A model generated the notes under the pieces. The model was not told the origin of the DNA, ran no database searches, and worked only from the letters and a program-made list of their open reading frames with translations. 64,000 nt of DNA from Hoplostethus atlanticus (Eukaryota; Chordata; Actinopteri; Trachichthyiformes; Trachichthyidae), in the NCBI GenBank assembly GCA_034670405.1, contig JAXDDX010000035.1:608501-672500 (forward strand), in the 5' to 3' direction. The translations under genes were made by a program, and so were the position numbers. Below are positions 26,193-35,712 of the stretch, one piece after another (position 1 is the first letter of the stretch; each line of letters begins with the position of its first letter).

Positions 26193-28960
26193 CCTCACCT
26201 AAATACACCAGTTTGTCCTTCACAGTATTACCTGGGAACAGAGACGGACTAACAAAAAAGGGCAATTCCACCATTAAAGAGCCTTTCCGTTTAAACGTGT
26301 CACTCCGGCGGCTAATTTTTTTAGATTTTCGGCTACCGCGTTCATGTGTTTAATCAGGCGCGTCACCTCGCGAAGGCACATAATTAACTTGGGGGAAATG
26401 ATGTCATTACGGGATGAAATATAGCAACGCCGTCTGGGCAATAACAGCGCGATTACTCTCAGTGACGAGCACTGTCACCGATTCTAATACAACAAATGGA
26501 TAAACTTGATTACCGTGTATTTACATCGTGTAGCTATTCAAGCTTTTCCGTGCTAATGCTCATCGCGGGCCTATAAACATCGCAAGTTTCCACAACGACA
26601 TTGATTACCTCTATTCAACATAACATAACACACCGCATCATTTTTTTCCCCCCTGAACAACTGCTGACTGCAGAAATGCACGCACGTCCTCAAAAGTTTC
26701 ATACCTTAGACATCTTCAATATCCAGCTAGCCGATCTCTATCTCCCCCCCCACCCCCCCCCTGCTCCCGAGCTGTTGATGAATGCCGTTTCCTTCCAACG
26801 CCAGGCTGTCGTGTCGGCTCTACAGGACTGATGAGGTGTGCTCCATAATGTCACAGTCAGACCTTCTGGAGCCACGCCGGAGCACTAAAATGTAAACACG
26901 GCCGTCCGCCTACACACGGCTTTGTTTTAACTAGGACGTGAGCCCCCTGTTTCCAATTACCTATAATACCCCTGGAACACACCGTCGAGCCGAATTCACA
27001 TGAAAAGTATTGAAAGCAGCGTGTTTTATTATTGCGTTTTATCGCTGAGACCATCAGAAGTTTCTTTCTTCCCTTTCTTTTTTTGACTTTCTTTTCTGAG
27101 TTCAGTTCACTCTTTTTTTTTTTTTTTTTTCTCCCACTTTGGTTGGAGCGTTGTATATTCTCCAGCGCCGTCCTTGGGTTCGTTTGAACACTCTTTTTTT
27201 TATTCATGTTTATGTTCATATTTTCTCTTTTATTAAGATGTTTTGGAGCCGGTACAGTATACAGTGTTTTGTTTTTTCATTCCCAAAGGCCTTTGCTTTG
27301 TGGTGCAAGATCAATGCATTAGTTGGGCTGTGTTATTCCTCAAGGTGACTACATGTTAGAAAGCCTCCCCCCAGAAACACATGAACATTTTTTTTCTTGT
27401 TGTTGTTTTTTTTTTTTTGCTATTTAAGATTAAGATCAATTCTCAGTTTTACAGCTGCGGGGAGGAACAGTGATAATGGAGGGTGGTATAGGAAGGAGGA
27501 CAGACCTTAGCTTTATTTAATTGAGCCTGCTGTGTCGGAGTTGTGTATCAGTGAAAGGTCAGAGATAGAGAGGGAAAAACACATTGTCACTTTGTTTAAA
27601 CGACAAGCGTCCGCACCAAACCCATTGTGCAGGCTAACGTCTTCGGCGTCCATCTGTTTCTCAGTGTCTTTATCTGCCTCTTTTTCTTAGTCTCCTTTTC
27701 ACTCATTTGTCAGATTTTTTTAGTATCCATCCCTTTGACATCTCCTCTTCTCTCCCTGACAATCCAGCCTCTCCTCTCCTCTCCTCTCCTCTCCTCTCCT
27801 CTCCTCTCCTCTCCTCTCCTCCTCTTCTCCTCTCCTCTCCTCTCCTCTCCTCTCCTCTCCTCTCCTCTCTCCTCCCCATCCTGTCATCTCCCACCATCCT
27901 CCTCTTCTACTTTTTGATTGATTTCCTGCTTTCCTTCGTTTTCTTATCTCCTCCGCCGTCTTCCTCTCCTCCCCTCTTCCCTTCCTTCTTCATGCCTTCC
28001 CATTTTTTCCTTCTCCTCCGGTCGGTCGGTCGGTCAGAGGGGTAATCGCTCCCTTCGGTGTCAACGGGGTTCGGAGTTATTGTCTCCTGTAATTAACTGG
28101 TTATCAAACAAGAACATTTCATTAAGGTACAATTAGGGGCTAATTCAGGCGGGACACCTCTGTGTCAGGATTACGACGGAGGCATATGCTCTCCCCTCGC
28201 AGCTTTGTTATTTTTAATTCATAGCGACCTGCAGCCTCTGACGGCTTCAATTGCTAATGAATCCACTCACTTTGGAATAATTAGACATCCTTAGGCATGG
28301 TAATTTATTTAAAAGTATCCTTCGTTGCGCGAATCATTAGCTGTGTTAAATTAATTTGAAATTAAAGCTGCTGGGAGTACTTTGGGGTTCATTAAAGAGG
28401 CAGCCACGGCTCTATCAATATTTAAGGGGTGAGGGGTAAGGTCGCAACTTTCTTTTTTTTTTTTTCTTAACATGAACAGTGTATTGTTACCCATTCATTT
28501 CTTAATGGGGATAATCTGTTTGTTTTGTTTTATTTTATTTTGAAAATCTCTGGATTGTTATCCTTATTGCTGTCTTTGCCTTCTTGTGTTTTGGCCACCC
28601 TCGTTTAATCCATTCTGCTTCCTGAAATATCAGAATGGATTATTGCGGAAGGAAAATAATATAAATGTTGTAAATAGATGATTGAGAAGATAAACATCAG
28701 CTGTTTGGGCAAGAGATTGTATCCATCCTCATTCCAGTTTGTTTGTTTGCTTTTGTATGTGTGTGTGTGTGTGTGTTTGTGTGTGTGTGTACTTACTTCT
28801 GTGTTTATTTCCTGGATGTGTTCACTTAGTGCCTGCCAGCCTATGTGCATTTGGCAGCACACAAATGCTTAATGGTTATTCTAGCCCACCTCTTTGAAAG
28901 AAATGACCCCATCCATGGACCCAGAGACAGACTCTCATAGAGGATCAGTAATTACCCATT

Positions 28961-28992
<32 letters not shown>

Positions 28993-30042
28993 CAGTCTCC
29001 TTCATATTAAAATCGAGAGAGAGGGAGAGAGAGAGAGAATCTGAGATCTGAGTCCTCCTTATCGATTTAAGGGTGGACTGTATGCTACTTGTTTTTCATC
29101 AAAAAAGGGAATGGGAGCTTTAAAGAGCCCGTGACTGACACACGATGACATTAACTTGAATTCCTTGTCTTCACGCATCATTTGAGGTTCATTCAGAAGG
29201 GTTGAGATTGCCTTCCTTGCTAATGCTGTTTTGAATTCTTCTTCTTCTTTTTTTTCTTCCCCCTCGTCTGAATGCTTTGATGGGACATCAGCTCTGATTA
29301 AGAGATGAGCAACAGCCTTAATGGAAGGAAGAGGCTGGAAAAGCAGCACACAACATGACAAACAGCTCCTCACTCCTCATTTAGCTTCATATCATCTCCA
29401 AATCTAGTTCCATCTGTGCATCGTCGCAAACTTTCTCGGCGTCTTTACTGATTATTTTGAAAACAAATGACAGATTCAAATGCAATGACATCATTGCATC
29501 CTTATATGTCCATCAAATTGCATTTACTTTTTCTTTTTTTTTTTCCACACGGCAACACTGCTGGGTCGGACCATCTCATCCGCGTCGGTCAATGTGGACC
29601 GTGGGGTCATTTTAGCCTCTGGCGTCACCTTATAATCAATCGTTGTTGTTGTTGTGTTTGCTCCTGCAGGGCTACAAGAGGAAAACAGAGGCTGCTAAGA
29701 AGGAGTACCTGAAAGCCCTGGCCGCCTACAGAGCCAGTCTGGTTTCCAAGGTAACCGCGGGGGTCATGTCTTTGATATACATGGGTCAGTAGCGATATAA
29801 GGGATGATAAATTAGACAGAGAATTCCTCGCGCTCTTATCCCAGGGAAAGGGGGCAGCTTGCTGCACTGACATTGGGTGGGGTAGAGAGTGGGGTGGAGG
29901 GGAGGGGAGGAGTATGTGTGTGCATATGATTGTGTGTGTGTGTGTGTGTGTTCAGAGGAGAACAGTGAAAATTAGGCCTCAAACACACTCGATTTGCAAC
30001 CTGGGGAGAAATGAAAAGAGTGTGCATGTATATGTGTGTTTA

Positions 30043-30090
<48 letters not shown>

Positions 30091-33000
30091 CACATATAAC
30101 AGCCGAAGTGGACATTACTTACCGTTTTGTCCTCCTGGTGTTTCTGTCCTCCCTGATGGGCCACTAATGTGTTGGCTGAGGTTTGCTCACACCTATACCG
30201 CTCTCCCCGTGCTGCAGGTTTCTCCAGTTCATCCCCGAGTATTTACCCATTTCTCTCAACAAAAAAAAACCCCAATACTTATCACAGATGTGGAACATCG
30301 CAGTCGTTTTTGTTTTTTTTTACAGGACTGCTGCAATTCCTCTCCACTTTCGCACCACATCTGCCAGACTTACCACAGTAGTAGTTATCACAGTATAGAC
30401 ATATCTCTAGTCTGTTCTGCATCTCATGGCTGCATTGTTTTTCGATAGCACAACGCTAAATTGCATTAGCATACACCAAACTCCTCCCTCCCTCGCCCTC
30501 GATCCCCTTCCTCCCCTCCCCACACGGCGTCACACTTCCTCTCACGCTCATGGGCCGAAAACAAGCACCTTGATTAAGGCATGAATAGTTCATTCATCAG
30601 CCTCTTCACTGTGGCACACTCTCCACTAAAGACGATTCCCATCGCTTGTCTCGGGTGCAATTAGACATTCATGTCAGATCTCCTTGATTTGATACTGTAT
30701 GTTGGTAGATTGCAAAAAAAAAAAAAGAATGACAAAAATAAAACTGCGAACCCCTCACTCATTCACGACCAGCCAATCTGAACACGGGGCTGAATCCCGT
30801 GATTCAAAAATGACTCTTTTTTTTTTTTAATTACCAGAGAGGGAGTCTTTTCAAAGTGAGTCGGGGTGGGTGGAAACTGGAGGTAATTGGAGCATCATTT
30901 AAAAGGATTCGCATCTTCAGTGTGCACCTGTTGCCTTTTTGTTTTGTGACGTGTGCCAGTTTGTTTAGGGAAAGGAGGGAAGAAAAAAAAAAAACGTGAT
31001 TGCTGCTTATTTCATGATACATCTCTCACAGAATCCAAATAAGGAATGTGATCTATACAAAATCAATAAATTCACAGATTTCACTCCTTAAAAACTTTCT
31101 CATGACATATATATTTTTTTGTTTTCTCACGATGAAAATGAAGAATCAGTTTACTGCAGTGCATCATCCCGTCGCCTTGAAATCAAATAAGGGAGTGACA
31201 AATCAACCCCCGTACACGCACACTTCACTATTCTTTCCCTCTCCTTTCCCCCCTGTTCTTCAGTATTTCATTTTCCACTTGACCCTGCAAATGTATCTGT
31301 CCCCCTACTTTCTCCATCCCTCCATCCCCACCCATTGATTATTTCAGTGGTTTCTGAGGGATAGATGTAAGCCATTACTAAATAGCAGACTGCCATACAT
31401 CACTTCAGCAAGCTTGACAGTTAATGAGAAAGACTGGACGTATTTCATATATATACTACCACTGGAAGAAAGGGGGGCGGAAAGAGAAGGGGCAGGGTGA
31501 GTGTGTGTGTGTGTGTGTGTGGGGACTGAATTAGAGCTCTGCTGAAATGCATTACAGTTTAAATTCAACTTCTATAAACCTTTGAGGACGATATTAAACC
31601 AAATACTTGATTGATCCTTACGGGTAAATGCGTTGTCATGGTGTTTTCTTCCAGGCATACAACGACCCCGTGGAGACGAAAAGTGCCCAAACGAGCCAGC
31701 TTTCACCCCACATGATGCCAGCCAACCCGCCTCTGTACAGCGTGCCACCCCCCCCCCCAGCCCTCGTCGCCCTACCTGGGGCCCGGGGCCTTCCCCCTCA
31801 CCGACCTGCAGAGCTACGCAGGACACGCCCCGCGCCACGCCCTGTCGCGGACCCTCAGCCAATCGCAGATGCTGCCCAGCATTAGTGCCTCTCCCCCTTC
31901 CTCCTTCCAGATCAGCCCGCCCCTGCACCCCCACCAGCAGCTCTCCCTGCACCAGAGCCTCAACCAGCCTCTCCGCATGCAGCAGGTCCAGTCCCACCAG
32001 ATGGGGCTGCAGGCCTCTCTTCACTCCCCGCCCCCTGGGCAGCAGGTGAGATGCAGGGAGGAGATGCTAACGGGGGCCCCCCCTGGAATAGTTTACCATT
32101 TATGCTGATTCTCTAGTACGTGGGCTTCAAGTGGGCCATTTATTGTCATTAGCGTTGTTGCCCCCTCACCCTCCTTCTCTCTCTCTCTCTCTCTCTCCAG
32201 AGTTTCTCCCACCTCCAGTCAGAGTATCAGAAGAGTGTCAGCGGTTCCCAGTCCCCAGGAGCCCCTGGCCCCGGCCCCGGAGTGGCTCAGAGCCACGACT
32301 GGGACAGTGAATACTGCAATCGGGAGTGTGGCAACCACTGCAGGTCAGTGGGTACAGAAGAGTGTTTTTAATGCTTCCTATAGTATTTTATTTTACTACT
32401 GCAAGTCACCAGATCACACAAGCTGAATGACATCTGGCTGTGGACATTGTTTTACTCTTAAGTTTGATTTATTTACTCTTCGTAAAAAGACGAGATATTA
32501 CTTGTGGCCTGCACTGCTACATTTTTACAGTTTTACTCAAGTTCCATGTTGCCAGGTCAGCCGAGTGTGGATGAGAACTCCCTTGGAAACAATCAAATCC
32601 AGTCATGTCAGCAGTCTCCCCACTGCTTTAAATAGAAGTGTTGAAAAATGTCAGCTTCATTCCAGACAGGGAGGGACAGCTGGGGAGGTAATGGTGAGAT
32701 AATAGAGCTTGTCATGTGTGTGTCAGACAGCAGTGAAAAACAGGTGTTCCTAACAGAAATCTCCACTGTTATTGTACTAAACGGTTTGGCGGGCAATCCT
32801 AGCATAAATCTGCGTTAGCATTGAAAAGATGTTCAAAGTTCACGCTGCTCGTTTGCGGTTTAAAATACTACAAAGCGTCAGTTTATTTACAGCATATGGT
32901 CAGAATTAGCTAGAAGGGGTTGCAACCGAAACAATTTTTTGTGCACACCCTTATCTAAATGGGTCCTTCATCACGGTGTGCTGCGGGGCCAACGGTGAGC

Positions 33001-33168
33001 GTGAAAACAGTGTGGTTTGATGTAGCCATGCCGCCCGGTCATCTCCTGCAGCTGCTGAGACCAAAAAAAAAAAAAAAGACAGCCATTTGTATTTTCTTCT
33101 CTTCTCGTTTCTTTTTTTTTTCCAGTGGCAGCATGATAGCCAGGGACAAGCCACTCTACCTCACCTGA
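8003..33168 (+). CDS. tox2: TOX high mobility group box family member 2, 3' seven coding exons (5' end outside window)
   Basis: TOX2 is a nuclear HMG-box protein that acts as a transcriptional cofactor and chromatin binder; in mammals it is tied to NK, T-follicular-helper and reproductive-axis gene control (family knowledge). Seven exons with GT-AG borders join as 8003-8293, 22501-22782, 25010-25240, 29670-29750, 31655-32045, 32201-32343 and 33126-33168. They give about 486 residues once one surplus base in a C run is discounted. Seen in order: a [12 protein letters not shown] acidic/proline motif, a His/Gln tract, an [17 protein letters not shown] motif, a [11 protein letters not shown] nuclear signal, the HMG box, a Pro/Gln-rich tail, and a C-terminal DWDSEY...RDKPLYLT. 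The NxPEPxLLHL stretch after the acidic motif, MxQEM/IQEM at the exon border and the PLYLT end fit TOX2 rather than TOX3, TOX or TOX4. The start codon and first exon(s) were not found and should lie left of position 1. Confidence 0.93.
8936..8964 (+). repeat. G-run pair with G-quadruplex potential
   Basis: A run of about 16 G, a short TCGAA spacer and a further run of seven G in the tox2 intron shortly after exon A. Comparable long single-base runs are at 6007 (C), 19171 (C) and 49422 (G). Run lengths in assemblies are unreliable. Confidence 0.7.
13677..14413. repeat. (ACTAT)n minisatellite-like array with interspersed AAATGACTG blocks
   Basis: About 740 bp are built on ACTAT/TATAC pentamers. 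Variant blocks reading TAAATGACTG or AAAAAATGACTG recur irregularly (13751, 13831, 13886 and later), giving nested units of about 55-80 bp. CTGTACT variants and inverted GTATAGTATAG stretches near 14041 and 14276-14291 give local hairpin potential. Confidence 0.92.
14963..14975. promoter_or_regulatory. RFX X-box-like palindrome in tox2 intron
   Basis: GTTGCTTAGCAAC is an inverted repeat with a one-base centre and fits the X-box consensus. It sits in an AT-rich intronic stretch with several homeodomain-like TAAT motifs. Confidence 0.4.
22501..22782 (+). CDS. tox2: tox2 exon B: His/Gln-rich linker and Ser/Pro motif
   Basis: The exon is 282 nt (94 codons, phase 0/0), bordered by CATCCCAG and AAG|GTACTG. 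It opens MQEMAL, which aligns with IQEM of mammalian TOX2, and goes straight into seven His, three Gln and six His (residues 7-22 of the exon) written mostly with CAC codons. It then has a [10 protein letters not shown] segment and the family motif [17 protein letters not shown] followed by an acidic NQEEETD. The His tract is absent from mammalian TOX2 as I know it. Poly-His runs are commonly linked to nuclear-speckle targeting, but that role here is inference. Confidence 0.92.
22783..25009 (+). other. tox2: tox2 intron between exons B and C
   Basis: This is a 2.2-kb intron, over a quarter of which is the (AGAAT)n array at 23506-24097. Just after exon B a GCAATGCTTCTTTGACTT-like phrase occurs three times with changes (about 22796, 22833, 22898), a small degenerate direct repeat. 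Nothing coding was seen. Confidence 0.75.
23506..24097. repeat. (AGAAT)n pentanucleotide array with internal duplication
   Basis: About 590 bp of AGAAT units with GGAAT, AGAAC and CGAAT variants, in the tox2 intron between exons B and C. The phrase GGAATAGGATGGAATAAAAC occurs at 23681 and again exactly 180 bp later at 23861, and AGAAC-to-CGAAT variant clusters recur at 23591-23630 and 23796-23820, showing a higher-order duplication. Confidence 0.93.
25010..25240 (+). CDS. tox2: tox2 exon C: nuclear localisation signal and first two thirds of the HMG box
   Basis: The exon is 231 nt (77 codons, phase 0/0), after CTTCCAG and before GTAACC. It reads [10 protein letters not shown], a run of six lysines followed by DPNEP (NLS and basic entry to the box), then [36 protein letters not shown] and LGEEQKQ. 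These are helices 1 and 2 of the single HMG box, which binds DNA in a structure-dependent manner. Against human TOX2 I see only a few changes (T for Q after NEP, N for S before ATFGD, G for S after MWD), so this exon is under strong constraint. Confidence 0.96.
27769..27873. repeat. (CTCCT)n pentanucleotide array
   Basis: About twenty units of CTCCT with one break (CCTCTTCTCC near 27820), inside a wider pyrimidine-rich stretch of the tox2 intron between exons C and D. Confidence 0.92.
28130..28430. promoter_or_regulatory. Candidate conserved non-coding element in tox2 intron
   Basis: About 300 bp free of simple repeats, with many TAAT/ATTA cores (for instance GGAATAATTAGACATC, ATCATTAGCTG, AATTAATTTGAAATTA). 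Such composition is typical of vertebrate conserved enhancers around developmental regulators, and TOX-family introns are known to hold many. No conservation can be shown from one sequence. Confidence 0.3.
29670..29750 (+). CDS. tox2: tox2 exon D: third helix of the HMG box
   Basis: This is a short 81-nt exon (27 codons, phase 0/0) between CTCCTGCAG and GTAACC. It encodes [20 protein letters not shown] followed by RASLVSK, the helix 3 part of the HMG box, nearly identical to all vertebrate TOX proteins. The first residue is Gly where human TOX2 has Ala. Splitting the HMG box across two phase-0 exons matches the family layout. A GTT/TTG-rich run just upstream forms part of the acceptor. Confidence 0.96.
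29751..31654 (+). other. tox2: tox2 intron between exons D and E
   Basis: This 1.9-kb intron carries two GT repeats close to exon D (29932-29951, 30045-30086), a G-rich stretch just before the first, A- and T-runs near 30715 and 30818, and a GT repeat at 31499-31520. Nothing coding was seen. Confidence 0.75.
30045..30086. repeat. (GT)n microsatellite
   Basis: GT run of about 42 bp in the tox2 intron between exons D and E, with a shorter GT run about 100 bp before it. Confidence 0.95.
31655..32045 (+). CDS. tox2: tox2 exon E: Pro/Gln-rich C-terminal region, with a one-base frame break
   Basis: The exon spans 391 nt from TTCCAG to CAG|GTGAGA. Both borders need phase 0, so 390 nt would be in frame; one base is in excess. 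The first part reads [15 protein letters not shown]...[11 protein letters not shown]. Straight after an 11-C run (31748-31758) this frame turns into unrelated sequence and stops at 31883-31885. The frame one base over resumes TOX2-like text ([51 protein letters not shown]), which aligns with the human ARTLGSKSLLPGLSASPP and LHQQLSLP parts. Ten or thirteen C would restore the frame. Sequence error, an indel allele, or programmed slippage are the options; error is likeliest. Confidence 0.88.
32201..32343 (+). CDS. tox2: tox2 exon F: penultimate exon, DWDSEY motif
   Basis: The exon is 143 nt, phase 0 in and phase 2 out, between a (CT)n CCAG acceptor and CAG|GTCAGTG. It reads [20 protein letters not shown], a Gly/Pro stretch, then [19 protein letters not shown]. 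Human TOX2 has SGDWDSSYPSGECGISTC at the same place, so the DWDS.Y...ECG...C pattern marks this as TOX2. The acceptor's pyrimidine tract is a (CT) microsatellite at about 32177-32197, so its length could vary between individuals. Confidence 0.92.
32344..33125 (+). other. tox2: tox2 last intron, between exons F and G
   Basis: This 782-nt intron begins GTCAGTG and ends in T-rich TTTTCCAG. It has a 14-A run near 33063. I see no other element in it. Confidence 0.75.
33126..33168 (+). CDS. tox2: tox2 exon G: terminal coding exon, RDKPLYLT stop
   Basis: Only 43 nt are coding. After a T-rich tract and CCAG the exon adds one base to complete a Ser codon, then reads [13 protein letters not shown] and TGA at 33166-33168. 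Human TOX2 ends LLPRDKSLYLT, so the terminus is well conserved and fixes both the gene identity and the frame of exon F. The 3'UTR follows directly. Confidence 0.93.
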
Positions 33169-34328
33169 AAGTGAAGATCGTGAGCCGTCGGGGGAGAAAA
33201 TACACGACGCCGGGGAGTCCAACCACCCCCTACCCCACCCAACACCCCACCCACCTCTCCGATACACACACTTACATACAGCACACACTTACAGACATAC
33301 ATACACACACACACATTCCACCACCACCACCACCTTTTTTGTCAATGTAATTATTATTTCTCTCAGTTTCTAGAAGGATTTGTGACCAGAGTTTTTTGAC
33401 TAGATGACTACTGTCTGTACCACTTACCATACTAGCGGTCCTCTTGCTGTTTCTATTTGCCAAGCACTTCTGAAGCCCCCCCCCCCCCATCCTCTCTCCT
33501 CCTCCTCCCCCTCCCTCTGAGTTGTGTGTCTACCTATCCCCCTCCAATACAGGCTGGGCTGTAGAGCACTCCTCCTCTGTGTCACCATGATAGTCCCCTC
33601 AGGGACCCCATCCAGCTTTAATTAGAACGAGAGGAGCGAAAAACCCCTCTTCTTCTTCTTCTTCTTCTTCTTCTTCTTCTTTAATCATTTTTAATTTTCA
33701 TTTTGTATTTTTCTTTTTGTTGTTGTTGTTGTCGCTGTTTTATTTATTTCTGGCTTGCTAAATTGTTCCCTTTTTTTTTTTTTTGCCAATAAGCGTTGGG
33801 CCCTGTCCTGTAGGGAGACATTAACTTCGAGTAGGTTCAGCACAGGCCTTGATGTTACAGTAGCTTTGCTTAAAGGGGCCTGCAAATTAACACAAAAAGC
33901 TGGTCTGGGGACGGGAAACAAAACAAAAGAATCTTTTGTAATATTAAAGACCTGTTGAGGTCTGCTGAGCTGTCACAGTGTGATTGTAAATATCACTTTT
34001 ATGGGATCAAATTGGGAATTGGAAGTCCAGATAGATCTGTTTCTTCTTTAATATTACATGTAAGTCATCAGTTTGTATCTCAAAGTATATTGTGTGTGCG
34101 TGCGTGCGTGCGTGGGCATGTTAGAATGCACCTCATTCATGTGTTTGAGTGTGCAATTGTGTTTGTGAGTGTGTGTGTGCGTGCGTGCGTGTGTGCGCAG
34201 GCGTGTTTCAGTGTTTGAGTGTTGAGTCTTTCTCGTGAATTTTAACAGCCTTGTGCAGCTGGATTTCAGAGGAGTATTTCACACACTCGTTCTTGCATTA
34301 AATCTGTGCTCACTGGTGTGTTTTTTCC

Positions 34329-34334
34329 AATAAA
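34329..34334 (+). terminator. Proximal polyadenylation signal candidate, tox2
   Basis: This is a canonical AATAAA about 1.16 kb after the tox2 stop, in a T-rich context. It would give a shorter 3'UTR if used. Seen by motif only. Confidence 0.4.
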
Positions 34335-35156
34335 GTTCAATCTAAAACTGAATACAGAATATGTGTCCTGCAGATCATTAAATGGAAAGAGCCAGGTGAG
34401 AGATAGAGGGGAAAGCGATAGAAAGAGAGAGAGAAAGAGAAAAAGGCATGAGAGAGAAAATGAAAGAGATAGAGAAAATCTTGCAGGTGAAAAAAGTATT
34501 GCCTCAAAATGTCCCCCCTCCCTTTCTTTTTGTTCTGACTGGTCATAAATGTCAAATTTTTTGCCTCCTCAACATGCAGAGATGAACTAATGAAATATGT
34601 GAATGGAGCCATCACATCCACATTACAGTGAATTTATAAGTTTCTAGTAGATTCTTAGGTGTTCGGTTGTGTTGATCTCATCTTTTTTTTTTTTTTTTTT
34701 AAGTTTTTTGTGATTAATATAAATGCATTTTGCTGACAAAGACATCTGTTTTTATCTCTTACTGTAGCATCATTTCAGTTTTAGTTGTTATGGAACTATA
34801 ACATTTTAAGTTGTGTATAAACCTGCCAATTATAGTTATTTTATTTGTAAAGCCAGTAATGACAAATATTTGAAATGGTTATTGACTTTTTTTTTTGTTT
34901 TTTTTTTTGCTAGTTGTCCATCAGCCATTTGACAGGTTTCCTTATTTATGAAAGAAATGAGATCACTTTTGCTTCATACGATGGAGGTGTATTTTTATTC
35001 TAATTTCATTGTTTTTCATTTTGGTTTGATAATAACGGTGACGATCACCGAGATGATGATTGCTTTATTTTATACATTTTGAGTGCTGGTCCTTTTTCTT
35101 TCCTTGCCAGCAGCATCGGTTTGTGTCACAATGCTTCTTTTATTTCAAATCTGCGT

Positions 35157-35162
35157 AATAAA
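35157..35162 (+). terminator. Distal polyadenylation signal candidate, tox2
   Basis: This is a canonical AATAAA at the end of a long AT-rich stretch, followed by an A-run and a GT-containing segment. It is the preferred end of the tox2 transcript here, about 2 kb after the stop. Confidence 0.45.
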
Positions 35163-35668
35163 AAAAGTTTAAAAGTGGCAGTGCCCGATGCCTCTTGATT
35201 TCACAGCAGAGACTGTTTGTCCCTTTTGCTTTCCATCCCTTTTCCCTCTAATGAGATGATCACACCTTTTTTTAAAGACACGGTAATCATTGTTGTGAAA
35301 ATCCATTAACACCCCCGACTCACTGTACCTTACAGTGTATTTGCACTTCAAAAGGTTGCGTTTTCATTCTATATTTATATTTAGCTCGGGGCTCTGGACT
35401 CCGATGGTATTAGCTAATTAGCCGTGGATACAGTGTATAGCAAGCCAGCGTGGATATTGCCAGTAAAACTATCTTAACAAACAAGGGAGCAGATGCGAGA
35501 AGACGTTTGCTTTGCTTGTGAAAGTGGTGCATCGTAGGCGTCTAGTGTGAGATAAAGAGAACAGAGAGAAAAATGCACGGCGCACACAAACTCAGGCATC
35601 CGTCCAAATACTGATTTTACCCCAATTGCACACAAGTCTTCTTGGAGACTTTCTGAGTGAGTGAGTGA

Positions 35669-35712
<44 letters not shown>

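Larger units (their letters stand above)
25241..29669 (+). other. tox2: tox2 intron between exons C and D
   Basis: This is a 4.4-kb intron inside the HMG-box coding region. It holds a CT tract (26141-26184), a T-run (27113-27130), a (CTCCT)n array (27769-27873), four CGGT units (28019-28034), a homeodomain-motif-rich stretch (28130-28430), a GT repeat (28757-28790), and a CA repeat with nearby GA repeat (28967-29038). Nothing coding was seen. Confidence 0.75.
33169..35180 (+). other. tox2: Probable tox2 3'UTR with two polyadenylation signals
   Basis: About 2 kb after the stop has low-complexity CA, CCA, TTC and GT runs (33260-33335, 33650-33682, 34090-34200), then an increasingly AT-rich part typical of vertebrate 3'UTRs. 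AATAAA occurs at 34329-34334 and again at 35157-35162, the second followed by an A-run and G/T-rich sequence. Either could end the transcript; the distal one fits the drop in AT-rich character afterwards. The end is inferred. Confidence 0.5.

Noticed and set aside
31633..32049. 138-codon plus-strand frame overlapping tox2 exon E
   Set aside because: It is a Pro/Arg-rich shadow of the exon in a third frame with no TOX similarity.
8003..33168. Assignment to TOX, TOX3 or TOX4 instead of TOX2
   Set aside because: TOX3 lacks the NxPEPxLLHL block and ends in a Gln-rich tail; the DWDS.Y and PLYLT C-terminus fits TOX2.
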